Positions 1 through 7,632 of a stretch of 43,254 nucleotides of DNA are shown piece by piece. The notes under the pieces were generated by a model. That model saw only the letters and a list, made by a program, of their open reading frames with translations. It was not told the DNA's origin and did not search any database. Every line of letters starts with the position of its first letter. Within the stretch, counting starts at the first letter, position 1. This DNA comes from Spirosoma fluviale (GTDB lineage Bacteria > Bacteroidota > Bacteroidia > Cytophagales > Cyclobacteriaceae), in contig CAMDLI010000008.1 in NCBI GenBank assembly GCA_945901615.1, forward strand, positions 1-43,254, written 5' to 3'. The translations under genes were made by a program, and so were the position numbers.

Positions 1-537
1 GGGGAGACTTTTGCCTTAATCAGTGATGCAGGGACTCCGGCAATTTCAGACCCAGGATTTTTGCTAGTTCGAGCAGTACTTGGAGCAGGGCTGGAAGTAC
101 AGTGCCTGCCTGGGGCTACGGCATTTGTGCCGGCCTTGGTGTCTAGCGGCTTACCCAATGATCGATTTGTGTTTGAGGGGTTTTTGCCGCATAAAAAAGG
201 AAGAAAAACTCGAATCGATGCCTTACTAAATGAAACGCGTACCTTGATTTTTTACGAATCACCCCATCGCTTGCTCAAAACCTTGGAGCAGCTCGCAGAA
301 GCATTTGGTGCAGATCGACAGGCAGCTGTAGCGCGCGAGCTAAGCAAGCTCCATGAGGAAACCGCCCGCGGTACCCTGGTCGAACTAATAGACTACTACC
401 AAGTCAATCCCCTCAAAGGAGAAATCGTGCTTGTAGTGGCTGGCTGTGCCGAACAGCGGGAGAGCCGAGCCGAAAAGCAAGAAAAGAAGCAGGCGGAATG
501 GAAAAAAGAAAAGAAATCTCGCAAGGAAATAGACTAA
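1..537 (+). CDS. rsmI: 16S rRNA (cytidine(1402)-2'-O)-methyltransferase RsmI, 3' part
   Basis: The reading frame is open from base 1, so the 5' end of the gene lies outside the window. The visible 178 residues carry the RsmI/tetrapyrrole-methylase signature: SDAGTPAISDPG near the left edge, then LPGATAF, SSGLPNDRF and GFLPHKKGRK. The family 2'-O-methylates C1402 in the decoding centre of 16S rRNA using SAM. The C-terminus ends in a strongly charged Lys/Glu tail (about 20 residues) after the conserved GEIVLVV strand, a lineage-specific extension. suhB follows after 10 bases on the same strand, so the two are probably cotranscribed. Family assignment is secure; only the N-terminal part is missing. 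Confidence 0.93.
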   Translation, partial: GETFALISDAGTPAISDPGFLLVRAVLGAGLEVQCLPGATAFVPALVSSGLPNDRFVFEGFLPHKKGRKTRIDALLNETRTLIFYESPHRLLKTLEQLAEAFGADRQAAVARELSKLHEETARGTLVELIDYYQVNPLKGEIVLVVAGCAEQRESRAEKQEKKQAEWKKEKKSRKEID

Positions 538-547
538 ACATAACCCT

Positions 548-1351
548 ATGCTGACCTCAGCCCAACTCTCCCAACTCCTAGATCAAACTCGAAAAATTGC
601 CGAGGAGGTGGGAACATTTATCGAAAAAGAGCGACTTCATTTTTCCATGGATCGGGTGGAGCACAAGGGCTTCAACGACCTGGTCTCCTACGTGGACAAA
701 GAAGCCGAAAAGCAATTGGTAGCTCAGCTGCAGGAGATTTTTCCTGAGGCAGGATTCATCACCGAGGAAGGAACTAATACTACTTGTGGGGAAGTGTACA
801 ATTGGGTGATAGATCCCTTGGATGGGACCACCAACTTTATTCATGGCTTGCCGGTCTTTGCAGTCAGCATTGGCTTTATGGAGCATGACGAGGTAGTGCT
901 GGGCGTGGTATATGAGGTAAATCGGAAGGAGAGTTTCTATGCTTACAAAGGAGGAGGCGCATTTTGCAATGGAGCAGCGCTTCAGGTTAGCAAGGCGCCG
1001 AACCTTGCAGCTTCCTTGATTTCCACAGGATTCCCCTACTACCAGTTTGACTTAATTGATAGGTACCTGGATATCATGAAATCGCTCATGCAGAAGACCC
1101 ATGGCCTCCGAAGGCTAGGTTCTGCCGCAGTGGACCTTTGCTATGTGGCTGCGGGTAGGTCAGAGGGTTATTTTGAATACAACCTCAACTCCTACGATGT
1201 GGCCGCCGGCATAATTCTGGTGCAAGAAGCAGGGGGAAAGGTAACCGATTTTGAAGGGGGTAGAGATTACATTTTTGGACGGCATGTGATAGCCACCAAC
1301 CATTCCATACACGAGGAGCTTATGGGGGTAATTGCCAAGCACTGGAGCTAA
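548..1351 (+). CDS. suhB: inositol monophosphatase family protein (SuhB-like)
   Basis: This 267-residue protein has the full Mg-dependent inositol monophosphatase signature. The metal-binding Glu pair is at residues 73-74 (ITEEG), the WVIDPLDGTTNF motif at 86-97 provides the metal-binding aspartates, and the second motif is YDVAAG at 216-221, with Tyr where most members have Trp. Length is typical (E. coli SuhB is 267). Family members dephosphorylate myo-inositol phosphates; SuhB also has a role in rRNA transcription in E. coli, which cannot be judged here. It starts with ATG 10 bases after rsmI. Its TAA stop directly abuts the stop of the convergent permease gene, with no terminator between them. 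Confidence 0.92.
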   Translation: MLTSAQLSQLLDQTRKIAEEVGTFIEKERLHFSMDRVEHKGFNDLVSYVDKEAEKQLVAQLQEIFPEAGFITEEGTNTTCGEVYNWVIDPLDGTTNFIHGLPVFAVSIGFMEHDEVVLGVVYEVNRKESFYAYKGGGAFCNGAALQVSKAPNLAASLISTGFPYYQFDLIDRYLDIMKSLMQKTHGLRRLGSAAVDLCYVAAGRSEGYFEYNLNSYDVAAGIILVQEAGGKVTDFEGGRDYIFGRHVIATNHSIHEELMGVIAKHWS

Positions 1352-2257
1352 TTAGCCCAATAAAAACTGCCAAAGAAGTAAGCTAATCCCACAGAGTGGA
1401 ATGCCTAGTCCAGCAAGCAATGTGGCTAGGCGAGGTTGAAGTCCAAACTCCATCGCGAGGAGGGCGCCCGAAATCATGGGAGCCATTCCACTTTCTAAAA
1501 CGAATACCTTAAGCGTAAGACTGTCTGGTGGCAGGAAAAGTCCATAGAGTAACCATACGCATGCAGGGGCAAGCAGTAATCGGTACCCCAAGCCATACCA
1601 GAGGTACTTGTTTTGGGTCCATTTGCGATCCAAAGACAGGGTCAATCCAATGACTGCCATGGCTATTGGAGCCATGCTCGTTCCAATGCCTTGAAGCCAG
1701 GGTAGGAACATACTTGGTAAAGCAACTCGGAAGAAGCTCATCAACAAGGTTGCTAGTAACAAGAGGAACGGAGGGAATAAAATCATTTTTTTAAAGACTT
1801 GGAGGACCGAGCGGCCTCCATTCCCATACCGGGATCCGATGTACACTCCTAGCGTGCTGACTAATAAAAATGAGCCACCTTGGTCAATCAAGAAGGCAGT
1901 GGGCAAGGCTTCCTTCCCATACAGAAGCTCCAATATTGGAAATCCCAGAAAGGAGGTATTTCCAAGCCCAGCAACCAAGATCAAGCAGCCCGTGGTCCGC
2001 TTATCCCATCCCAATTTAGAACCAAGAAAAGCAAAAAAGGCCCAAGAAAGCAGGAAGGTAAACCAAGCGGAAGAGGGAGCCAGAAGCAAATCCCATTTTA
2101 GCTGTAGTGGAGGGATGTGCAACAGGGCAAGTGCAGGTAGTGCGAGGTAGATTAGGTAGTTCTTCCCAAAAAGCGCCATTTTTTCCTTCGGAAATCCAGG
2201 AAAAAACTGAAGTGCTACACCACAAAAAAGGCTGAAAATAGCGATCCAAAGGCCCAT
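1352..2257 (-). CDS. AEC (auxin efflux carrier) family permease
   Basis: About 301 residues, almost entirely hydrophobic, with roughly ten predicted membrane segments. The N-terminal GLWIAIFSLFCGVALQ segment, the YLALPALALLHI segment and the LGNTSFLGFPI motif (helix-breaking Asn/Gly/Pro) are characteristic of AEC-family secondary transporters, which export or import small organic anions such as malate. The substrate cannot be deduced. The ATG at 2257 is preferred because it places the first membrane helix at the N-terminus as usual; an in-frame TTG at 2323 would add 22 residues. The gene is monocistronic and convergent with suhB. Confidence 0.85.
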   Translation of the reverse strand: MGLWIAIFSLFCGVALQFFPGFPKEKMALFGKNYLIYLALPALALLHIPPLQLKWDLLLAPSSAWFTFLLSWAFFAFLGSKLGWDKRTTGCLILVAGLGNTSFLGFPILELLYGKEALPTAFLIDQGGSFLLVSTLGVYIGSRYGNGGRSVLQVFKKMILFPPFLLLLATLLMSFFRVALPSMFLPWLQGIGTSMAPIAMAVIGLTLSLDRKWTQNKYLWYGLGYRLLLAPACVWLLYGLFLPPDSLTLKVFVLESGMAPMISGALLAMEFGLQPRLATLLAGLGIPLCGISLLLWQFLLG

Positions 2258-2364
2258 AGGAAGGGGGTAATGAAGAAGTAATTTTAGAGTAACCGAAAGA
2301 TAATGTAAACAACTTGTAACCAAATGATTGTTACGCTAGTTTTAGATATAACACTGGGGCAATC

Positions 2365-2592
2365 ATGACAAAACACATTCCGATTTACATTGAAGGCGAA
2401 AAATGGATTCCACTCACCTATTTTTCCGAGCAAGAAAAAAAATCATTTAAAGAATGGCTTCCAAGCTACCGACTCAAAAAAGTAAAATTACCTGGTGTGG
2501 TGCTTACCGAATGTTTGGATTTTAAAACCTATGCCTGCTGGTTGAGACTAAAGGAGCTGAGCTATACCAAGGTTCCTATCTTTGATTTTTAA
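2365..2592 (+). CDS. small hypothetical protein, 75 aa
   Basis: An ATG-started frame encoding a 75-residue soluble, Lys-rich protein with aromatic-rich ends (YFSEQEKKSFKEWLPSYRL in the middle, KVPIFDF at the C-terminus). I do not recognise a domain. It is probably real: it fills an otherwise empty interval, has composition like its neighbours, and its stop overlaps the stop of the next gene in the shared TTAA arrangement seen at other genuine gene pairs here. A weak promoter-like TAGTTTTA lies at 2337-2344, 20 bases after a TTG. There is no signal peptide or membrane segment. Confidence 0.6.
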   Translation: MTKHIPIYIEGEKWIPLTYFSEQEKKSFKEWLPSYRLKKVKLPGVVLTECLDFKTYACWLRLKELSYTKVPIFDF

Positions 2593-2960
2593 TCTAAGCC
2601 TACTTGCTTTCGCTTGGCTTCAAAGTAACTTTTTAGTTGAGGGTACCAGTCGCTTTCGGTTTCTGGAAAGCCATCTAGCACCAATTCCATATTGCCTTCT
2701 ATCCCATCCTGGTTGAGCTGCATCCCTTCAATCAGGTAGATTACTTCCTCCAAGCTTAAGGGCTCTTCGCTTGAGCTGGGGTACAGGAGGTAGTCATTGC
2801 CGTAAAAGTCCACCGCTTCGTACTGAATTTTTTGATCTATCGCATGTCCATAGATGCTTATCTGCTCCCCCCACGTACTTTCTGGGTAATGCAATCGCAG
2901 CAGCAGCACAGAAGTGATGCCTTCAGAAAAATAGGTTGCTGGTCGAAATAAAAAATCCAT
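2589..2960 (-). CDS. hypothetical protein, 123 aa
   Basis: A 123-residue acidic, soluble protein starting at ATG 2960. No family recognised. Visible features are an N-terminal beta-rich part (ITSVLLLRLHYPES), a Glu/Ser-rich middle (SSSEEPLSLEEVIYLIEGM) and a Trp/Tyr-containing C-terminus. No signal peptide or membrane helix. It is convergent with the 75-residue gene: the four bases TTAA at 2589-2592 contain both stop codons. The 216 bases upstream separate it from the divergent glyA. Confidence 0.7.
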   Translation of the reverse strand: MDFLFRPATYFSEGITSVLLLRLHYPESTWGEQISIYGHAIDQKIQYEAVDFYGNDYLLYPSSSEEPLSLEEVIYLIEGMQLNQDGIEGNMELVLDGFPETESDWYPQLKSYFEAKRKQVGLD

Positions 2961-3078
2961 AACTACTTGAATTGGTCTTCAAAGTACTGCATTTCTCTTC
3001 AAGAATGGAAAAGGGGATTGGTTTTTTAGTCGCCACAGAGAATTTTCAATTTAAGTAAGTTACTAGTGGACCATTGGA

Positions 3079-3109
3079 TTGGATAATCACGACTTTAAGG
3101 CTATTTTTG
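3079..3109 (+). promoter_or_regulatory. predicted Bacteroidota-type promoter of glyA
   Basis: TTGG at 3079-3082 and TATTTTTG at 3102-3109 are separated by 19 bases. This matches the Bacteroidota sigma-ABfr pattern (-33 TTG/TTTG, -7 TAnnTTTG). Transcription would begin near 3115, leaving a leader of about 60 bases before the glyA ATG. It is the only site in this window where I found both elements at the expected spacing. Confidence 0.5.
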
Positions 3110-3176
3110 AATTTCCAAATTCACCCAAGGTTTTACATTTCCCGACTGATTTTATTTCGTTTAGCTATACTCGATT

Positions 3177-4445
3177 ATGAAAAGAGATACACTAATTTTT
3201 GACCTTATTTCCAAGGAAGAGGACAGACAAAAGAGAGGCATCGAACTGATTGCTTCAGAGAACTTCACTTCCAAGCAAGTGATGGAGGCTGCGGGCAGCG
3301 TCCTGACCAACAAGTATGCAGAAGGCCTTCCTGGCAAGCGTTATTATGGCGGTTGTGAAGTGGTGGATGAGATTGAGCAGCTGGCGATTGACCGTGCCAA
3401 GAAATTATTTGGAGCTGCTTGGGCCAACGTGCAGCCGCACTCTGGTGCGCAGGCAAATGCTGCTGTTTTCCTAGCTTGCTTGAATGCTGGCGATGCAATA
3501 TTAGGTTTTGACCTAGCGCATGGAGGACACCTCACGCATGGTTCACCTGTCAATTTCTCTGGAAAGCTGTATCAGGCTAATTTTTACGGAGTAGAAGAAG
3601 CTACAGGAGTAATCGATTACGATAAAGTGGCTGAAAAAGCGATTGCTGTGCAGCCAAAAATGATCATTTGTGGTGCTTCTGCCTATTCCAGAGATTGGGA
3701 TTATGCCCGTCTTCGCGAAATCGCCGATGAAGTAGATGCCTTACTCCTTGCAGATATTTCCCACCCATCCGGCTTGATAGCTAGAGGACTTCTCAACGAT
3801 CCTTTGGAGCATTGCCACATCGTGACAACTACGACACACAAGACACTTCGTGGTCCTAGAGGAGGTTTGATTATGATGCGAGAAGACTTCGATAATCCTT
3901 GGGGATTGACTACGCCAAAGGGAGAAATCAGAAAAATGTCCTCCCTTTTGGACATGGGTGTTTTCCCAGGCACACAAGGTGGACCTTTGGAACACATCAT
4001 TGCTGCCAAGGCTATCGCTTTTGAGGAAGCCCTTTCAGATGAGTACATGGACTATGTAGTTCAGGTCAAATTGAATGCTTCAATAATGGCTGAAGAGTTT
4101 GTTTCTCGTGGATACAAGCTTATTTCTGGAGGAACAGACAATCACCTGATGCTAATTGACCTTAGAAATAAGGACTTGACTGGAAAGCTTGCTGAGGAAA
4201 CGCTCGGAAAAGTGGACATCACCATCAACAAAAACATGGTTCCTTTCGATACCAAGTCACCTTTTGTAACTTCTGGGATGCGCGTAGGAACTGCTGCAGT
4301 GACTACCCGCGGACTGAAGGAAGCAGACATGAGAAAAATTGTGGACCTTATCGATAGAGCACTTCAACATCATGCTGACGATGCCGCGCTTGCACAAATC
4401 AAGTCGGAAGTCAATGCATGGATGGTTAAATTTCCGTTGTACTAA
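3177..4445 (+). CDS. glyA: serine hydroxymethyltransferase
   Basis: A 422-residue enzyme that interconverts serine and glycine while charging tetrahydrofolate with a one-carbon unit, using pyridoxal phosphate in the cytoplasm. The N-terminal [11 protein letters not shown] motif, [16 protein letters not shown], the active-site [14 protein letters not shown] with the Schiff-base lysine at about residue 222, and the C-terminal [15 protein letters not shown] are all intact. Length equals the bacterial norm (about 417). It opens a three-gene operon: tatC begins 15 bases after its stop and rpiB follows. Start ATG is unambiguous; the upstream 216-base gap holds a good promoter match. Confidence 0.97.
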   Translation: MKRDTLIFDLISKEEDRQKRGIELIASENFTSKQVMEAAGSVLTNKYAEGLPGKRYYGGCEVVDEIEQLAIDRAKKLFGAAWANVQPHSGAQANAAVFLACLNAGDAILGFDLAHGGHLTHGSPVNFSGKLYQANFYGVEEATGVIDYDKVAEKAIAVQPKMIICGASAYSRDWDYARLREIADEVDALLLADISHPSGLIARGLLNDPLEHCHIVTTTTHKTLRGPRGGLIMMREDFDNPWGLTTPKGEIRKMSSLLDMGVFPGTQGGPLEHIIAAKAIAFEEALSDEYMDYVVQVKLNASIMAEEFVSRGYKLISGGTDNHLMLIDLRNKDLTGKLAEETLGKVDITINKNMVPFDTKSPFVTSGMRVGTAAVTTRGLKEADMRKIVDLIDRALQHHADDAALAQIKSEVNAWMVKFPLY

Positions 4446-4460
4446 TTTTCCCCAACCCAC

Positions 4461-5318
4461 GTGGCATTAGACCAATATAAAGACGAAGAAGAGGAGGGTG
4501 GAATGTCCTTTTTGGACCACTTGGAAGCTTTAAGATGGCACTTGCTGCGATCTGTTTCTGCAGTCCTTATTTTTACGGTTGCTGCATTCATTGCCAAAGA
4601 TTTTGTTTTTGGAGTGTTGATTCTAGGCCCTTCTAAAGTTGATTTTTGGACATACCGGGTGCTTTGTGAGCTTGGAAATTACGCAGGCATTCCTGCACTC
4701 TGCATCAATGAATTGCCCTTTACTATCCAAAGCCGTCAGATGACTGGGCAATTTTCCATGCACATGACTTCAAGTTTGGTCGTAGGCTTGATTGCGGCAT
4801 TTCCCTACTTATTCTACGAAGTATGGCGATTTATAAGCCCAGGGCTTTATGCCAAGGAGCGAAATGCCGCCCGAGGAGCGGTATTCTTTGTCAGCTTTCT
4901 TTTTCTTTCAGGAGCATTATTCGGGTACTATGTGCTTACCCCAATGTCGATCAACTTCCTAGCCAACTACCAGTTGGATCCTAGCATTGCAAACGAGTTC
5001 GACATTACCTCCTATGTGTCTACGCTATCCATGCTGGTCTTGGCATCGGCTATCATGTTTCAGCTACCAGTAGTTGTCTACTTTTTGTCGATGTCTGGAT
5101 TGGTGACCTCCAAGATGTTGAAATCCTACAGAAGACATTCCATCGTGGTGATTTTGATTTTATCGGCGATTATCACCCCGCCTGATGTGATTAGCCAATT
5201 GTTGATTGCCTTGCCTATCCTTGTATTGTACGAACTTGGGATTTTGATTGCGAAGCGTTTGGAAAAACAACGGGCGGTGAAGCAAGCTGAATTTGATCAA
5301 AATAAAGACGCTGAATAA
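4461..5318 (+). CDS. tatC: twin-arginine translocase subunit TatC
   Basis: A 285-residue integral membrane protein, the signal-peptide-binding core of the Tat pathway that exports folded proteins. The conserved cytoplasmic N-terminal SFLDHLEALRWHLLRS and the first-loop FYEVWRFISPGLYAKER are present, with about six membrane helices. A GTG start at 4461 gives an acidic MALDQ...EEEEGG leader; an internal ATG at 4503 would begin directly at MSFLDH. I favour GTG, from my recollection of a similar leader in related TatC proteins; this is not certain. The first periplasmic loop is longer than in E. coli. No tatA/B is in the window. rpiB begins 3 bases after its stop. Confidence 0.95.
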   Translation: MALDQYKDEEEEGGMSFLDHLEALRWHLLRSVSAVLIFTVAAFIAKDFVFGVLILGPSKVDFWTYRVLCELGNYAGIPALCINELPFTIQSRQMTGQFSMHMTSSLVVGLIAAFPYLFYEVWRFISPGLYAKERNAARGAVFFVSFLFLSGALFGYYVLTPMSINFLANYQLDPSIANEFDITSYVSTLSMLVLASAIMFQLPVVVYFLSMSGLVTSKMLKSYRRHSIVVILILSAIITPPDVISQLLIALPILVLYELGILIAKRLEKQRAVKQAEFDQNKDAE

Positions 5319-5321
5319 GGG

Positions 5322-5759
5322 ATGACAAAGCGAATTGCAATCGGCGGTGACCATGCAGGTGTAGGCTACAAGGAGCAGCTAAAGCAGCACTTGACTACGC
5401 TTGGCTATGCTGTGCAGGACTTTGGACCCTTTTCGACTGCTTCTGTAGATTATCCAGATTACGTACATCCGCTTTCCAAGGCTCTTGAAGCGGGAGACTA
5501 TGACTTTGGAATCGTAATTTGTGGAAGTGGTAATGGAGTAGCCATTACGGCCAATAAGCACCAATTCATCCGTGCAGCACTTTGCTGGAATGAAGAGTTG
5601 GCCGCCTTGTCACGACAGCACAACGATGCGAATGTGCTAGCCCTCCCAGCTCGATTTATTTCCTATGAGTTGGCCGAAAAGATGGCAGAAATCTTTTTAA
5701 CAACCCCATTTGAAGGTGGTCGACACCAAAGCCGAGTCACAAAAATTGCCTGTTCCTAA
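5322..5759 (+). CDS. rpiB: ribose 5-phosphate isomerase B
   Basis: A 145-residue RpiB/LacAB-family sugar-phosphate isomerase, converting ribose 5-phosphate and ribulose 5-phosphate in the pentose phosphate pathway. The substrate-binding Asp10-His11 (GGDHAG), DYPDY at 43-47, the active-site Cys67 in CGSGNG and His100 (RQHNDAN) are visible, matching the E. coli pattern. It lies 3 bases after tatC and is the last gene of the glyA-tatC-rpiB operon, being followed within 10 bases by a strong terminator. Confidence 0.95.
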   Translation: MTKRIAIGGDHAGVGYKEQLKQHLTTLGYAVQDFGPFSTASVDYPDYVHPLSKALEAGDYDFGIVICGSGNGVAITANKHQFIRAALCWNEELAALSRQHNDANVLALPARFISYELAEKMAEIFLTTPFEGGRHQSRVTKIACS

Positions 5760-5766
5760 AACACAA

Positions 5767-5804
5767 AAAAGGGTCTTGATTGTAAAAATCAAGGCCCTTT
5801 TTTT
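5767..5804 (+). terminator. intrinsic terminator after rpiB
   Basis: GGGTCTTGATT and AATCAAGGCCC pair (one G-T wobble) around a five-base loop, flanked by A's on the left and followed by seven T's. It closes the glyA-tatC-rpiB operon. The A-rich left flank means it can also serve minus-strand transcripts, such as the subtilase gene coming from the right. Confidence 0.85.
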
Positions 5805-5896
5805 CTAGAATAGCCTTTGGGTACTTATTTTTTGTGATCATTCGCGCTTGTCCCATCAACCAGAGAAAATAAGGTTTGAAGTTCAAGAAAATGAGC

Positions 5897-5924
5897 TGTG
5901 GACTGTGGTCCGTCATCCGTGGAC
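5897..5924. repeat. four degenerate tandem heptamers
   Basis: The intergenic sequence reads as four consecutive 7-base units: TGTGGAC, TGTGGTC, CGTCATC, CGTGGAC. Units 1, 2 and 4 share most positions and unit 3 is more diverged. It lies between the rpiB terminator and the end of the subtilase gene. The role is unknown; it may be a decayed copy of a dispersed heptameric repeat. Confidence 0.4.
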
Positions 5925-5985
5925 GATTAGCCGCCACTAAGAATCGATGTTTAGGATCACCTGTTCACCTTGCGGATAATCCCCT

Positions 5986-7596
5986 TTATTTTTTTCCCGC
6001 TACCTGATCCGCAAGCAGTAGGGCAGTGTAGAGGTTGGCAATTTTGCCAGATGAACAAAGATCCGAAAAGGCTAACTCCTGCTCCCCTACACGAACTTTC
6101 ATGGGTACGGATAGACCTGAATCTAGAATAATGCGCTTCACTTGCACAGCGGTCAATTGAGGATAGAGCGACCGGATCACTGCTGCCATGCCTGCCACTG
6201 CTGGAGCGGCCATGGAGGTACCACCTTCTACGCCATATTTCGAATTGGGAACTGAGGAATAAATGGCATCTCCAGGCGCAAAAATATCCACCCGTCCTTT
6301 TCCATAATTGGAAAATGAAGCAACCATGTCAGGGCCATAGTTTGGTGTCAAAGCACCCACGGTCACGTAATTGTCATTCATCGTTGAGGGCATCAAGCTG
6401 TACTGATCGTTCGGATAATTGCTGTTATCAGGATTATCCAAATCAAGCCCATCGTTACCAGCTGCATGGACGAATAGCACATCTTTCGATGCTGCATACT
6501 GCAATGCTTCTTGCACCCAAAAGGCATTGGGAGAGAATTTTTTCCCAAAACTAGCATTGATCACTTTGGCCCCTTGGTCTACTGCATAGCGGATGGCGAG
6601 GGCAATGTCCTTGTCGTATTCGTCACCATCGGGAACGGCACGCACAGCCATTAACTTCACATTTTCAGCAACCCCATTAACCCCTTTTTTATTCGTGCGA
6701 TTGGCAGCAAGGATCCCTGCCACGTGAGTACCGTGACTCTCCTCTTCGAGTTGATTGCCTGGATTCCCATTGCCATACCCAAGGTCCTTGAGGTCGTAGG
6801 GATTGTCTCCCACAGGTTTCCTTCCATCAAATTCTAGATTCAGGTTGTATTCCATCTGGGATTGGTAATAGCGAATTCCTTCCTGTAAATCAGCCAAGGC
6901 AGAAGGAATATCCTGTCCCATTTCCAATACCTGATTCAGCAGTCCAAGTACTTGTTCTTCCTCTTCGCTTTGGGGTTCGTAGTTTTCAAGATCCTCTTTC
7001 GTATAGTTTTTCTTGCGCAGTTTTTTTTGAATGTTCTGGTGAGCGGTACTGACGAGTTGCTCGATTTGCTGAAACTGGAGTACTGAAGTTCTCGCCACTT
7101 CCACCAGGGGTTCTAAGTGTGCGCTAGCCTTTTTCTGTAGTTCAGCATCCCCTAATTTTTTGGATACAATCCGCACAAACTCCATCTGTTCGAAGTAAGA
7201 TGCTCCAAGAAAGTTGTACCCATGCACATCATCTACATACCCATTTTGGTCGTTGTCGATGCCATCGCCAGCAATCTCCTTTGGGTTTTTCCAAAGTACC
7301 TCTTTGAGATCTTCATGGGCAAGGTCGATACCAGAGTCAATAATGGCTACTAGCACGGCTTGGCCTTTTCTCTTTTTGATGAGCTCAGCATATGCACGAT
7401 CTATACTCATCCCGGGTACAGTATCTTGGAAAGGATCCAAATGCGCCCAACGCAGCGATTCCTTTTCAGTCAATGGCCTAGTTCTAGAAACGGAACTTAA
7501 GGAAGCTGAATTTGGTGTCTGTGCCATTGCAGTGCCACTAATTCCATTTAGGCTAAGGATTCCAATCAAGAGGAAGAGTAACTGGTATTTTTTCAT
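5986..7596 (-). CDS. secreted S8 (subtilisin-like) serine peptidase
   Basis: A 536-residue protease. A signal peptide (about residues 1-25, ending AMA-Q) sends it to the periplasm or outside. The catalytic triad is Asp87 (IIDSGID), His288 (SHGTHVAGI) and Ser461 (GGTSMAAPAVAG), with oxyanion Asn381 (AAGN). DGIDNDQNGYVDD at 111-123 resembles a calcium-binding loop. Asp87 and His288 are 200 residues apart, compared with about 30 in subtilisin; residues 133-260 form a Glu/Gln/Lys-rich, probably helical insert. The protein ends soon after the catalytic domain with no C-terminal sorting domain. The gene follows the membrane protein gene by 36 bases, so the two are probably cotranscribed. Confidence 0.93.
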   Translation of the reverse strand: MKKYQLLFLLIGILSLNGISGTAMAQTPNSASLSSVSRTRPLTEKESLRWAHLDPFQDTVPGMSIDRAYAELIKKRKGQAVLVAIIDSGIDLAHEDLKEVLWKNPKEIAGDGIDNDQNGYVDDVHGYNFLGASYFEQMEFVRIVSKKLGDAELQKKASAHLEPLVEVARTSVLQFQQIEQLVSTAHQNIQKKLRKKNYTKEDLENYEPQSEEEEQVLGLLNQVLEMGQDIPSALADLQEGIRYYQSQMEYNLNLEFDGRKPVGDNPYDLKDLGYGNGNPGNQLEEESHGTHVAGILAANRTNKKGVNGVAENVKLMAVRAVPDGDEYDKDIALAIRYAVDQGAKVINASFGKKFSPNAFWVQEALQYAASKDVLFVHAAGNDGLDLDNPDNSNYPNDQYSLMPSTMNDNYVTVGALTPNYGPDMVASFSNYGKGRVDIFAPGDAIYSSVPNSKYGVEGGTSMAAPAVAGMAAVIRSLYPQLTAVQVKRIILDSGLSVPMKVRVGEQELAFSDLCSSGKIANLYTALLLADQVAGKK

Positions 7597-7632
7597 AACG
7601 AGTGAAAAGAGGTGAGGATTGCTAGGGTAGAA

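Noticed and set aside
2258-2323. TTG-initiated N-terminal extension of the AEC permease
   Set aside because: The extension is not typical of the family; ATG 2257 places the first membrane helix at the start.
5805-5985. Short minus-strand frame between rpiB and the subtilase (66 codons)
   Set aside because: It overlaps the terminator and the heptamer repeat, and has no protein-like features.
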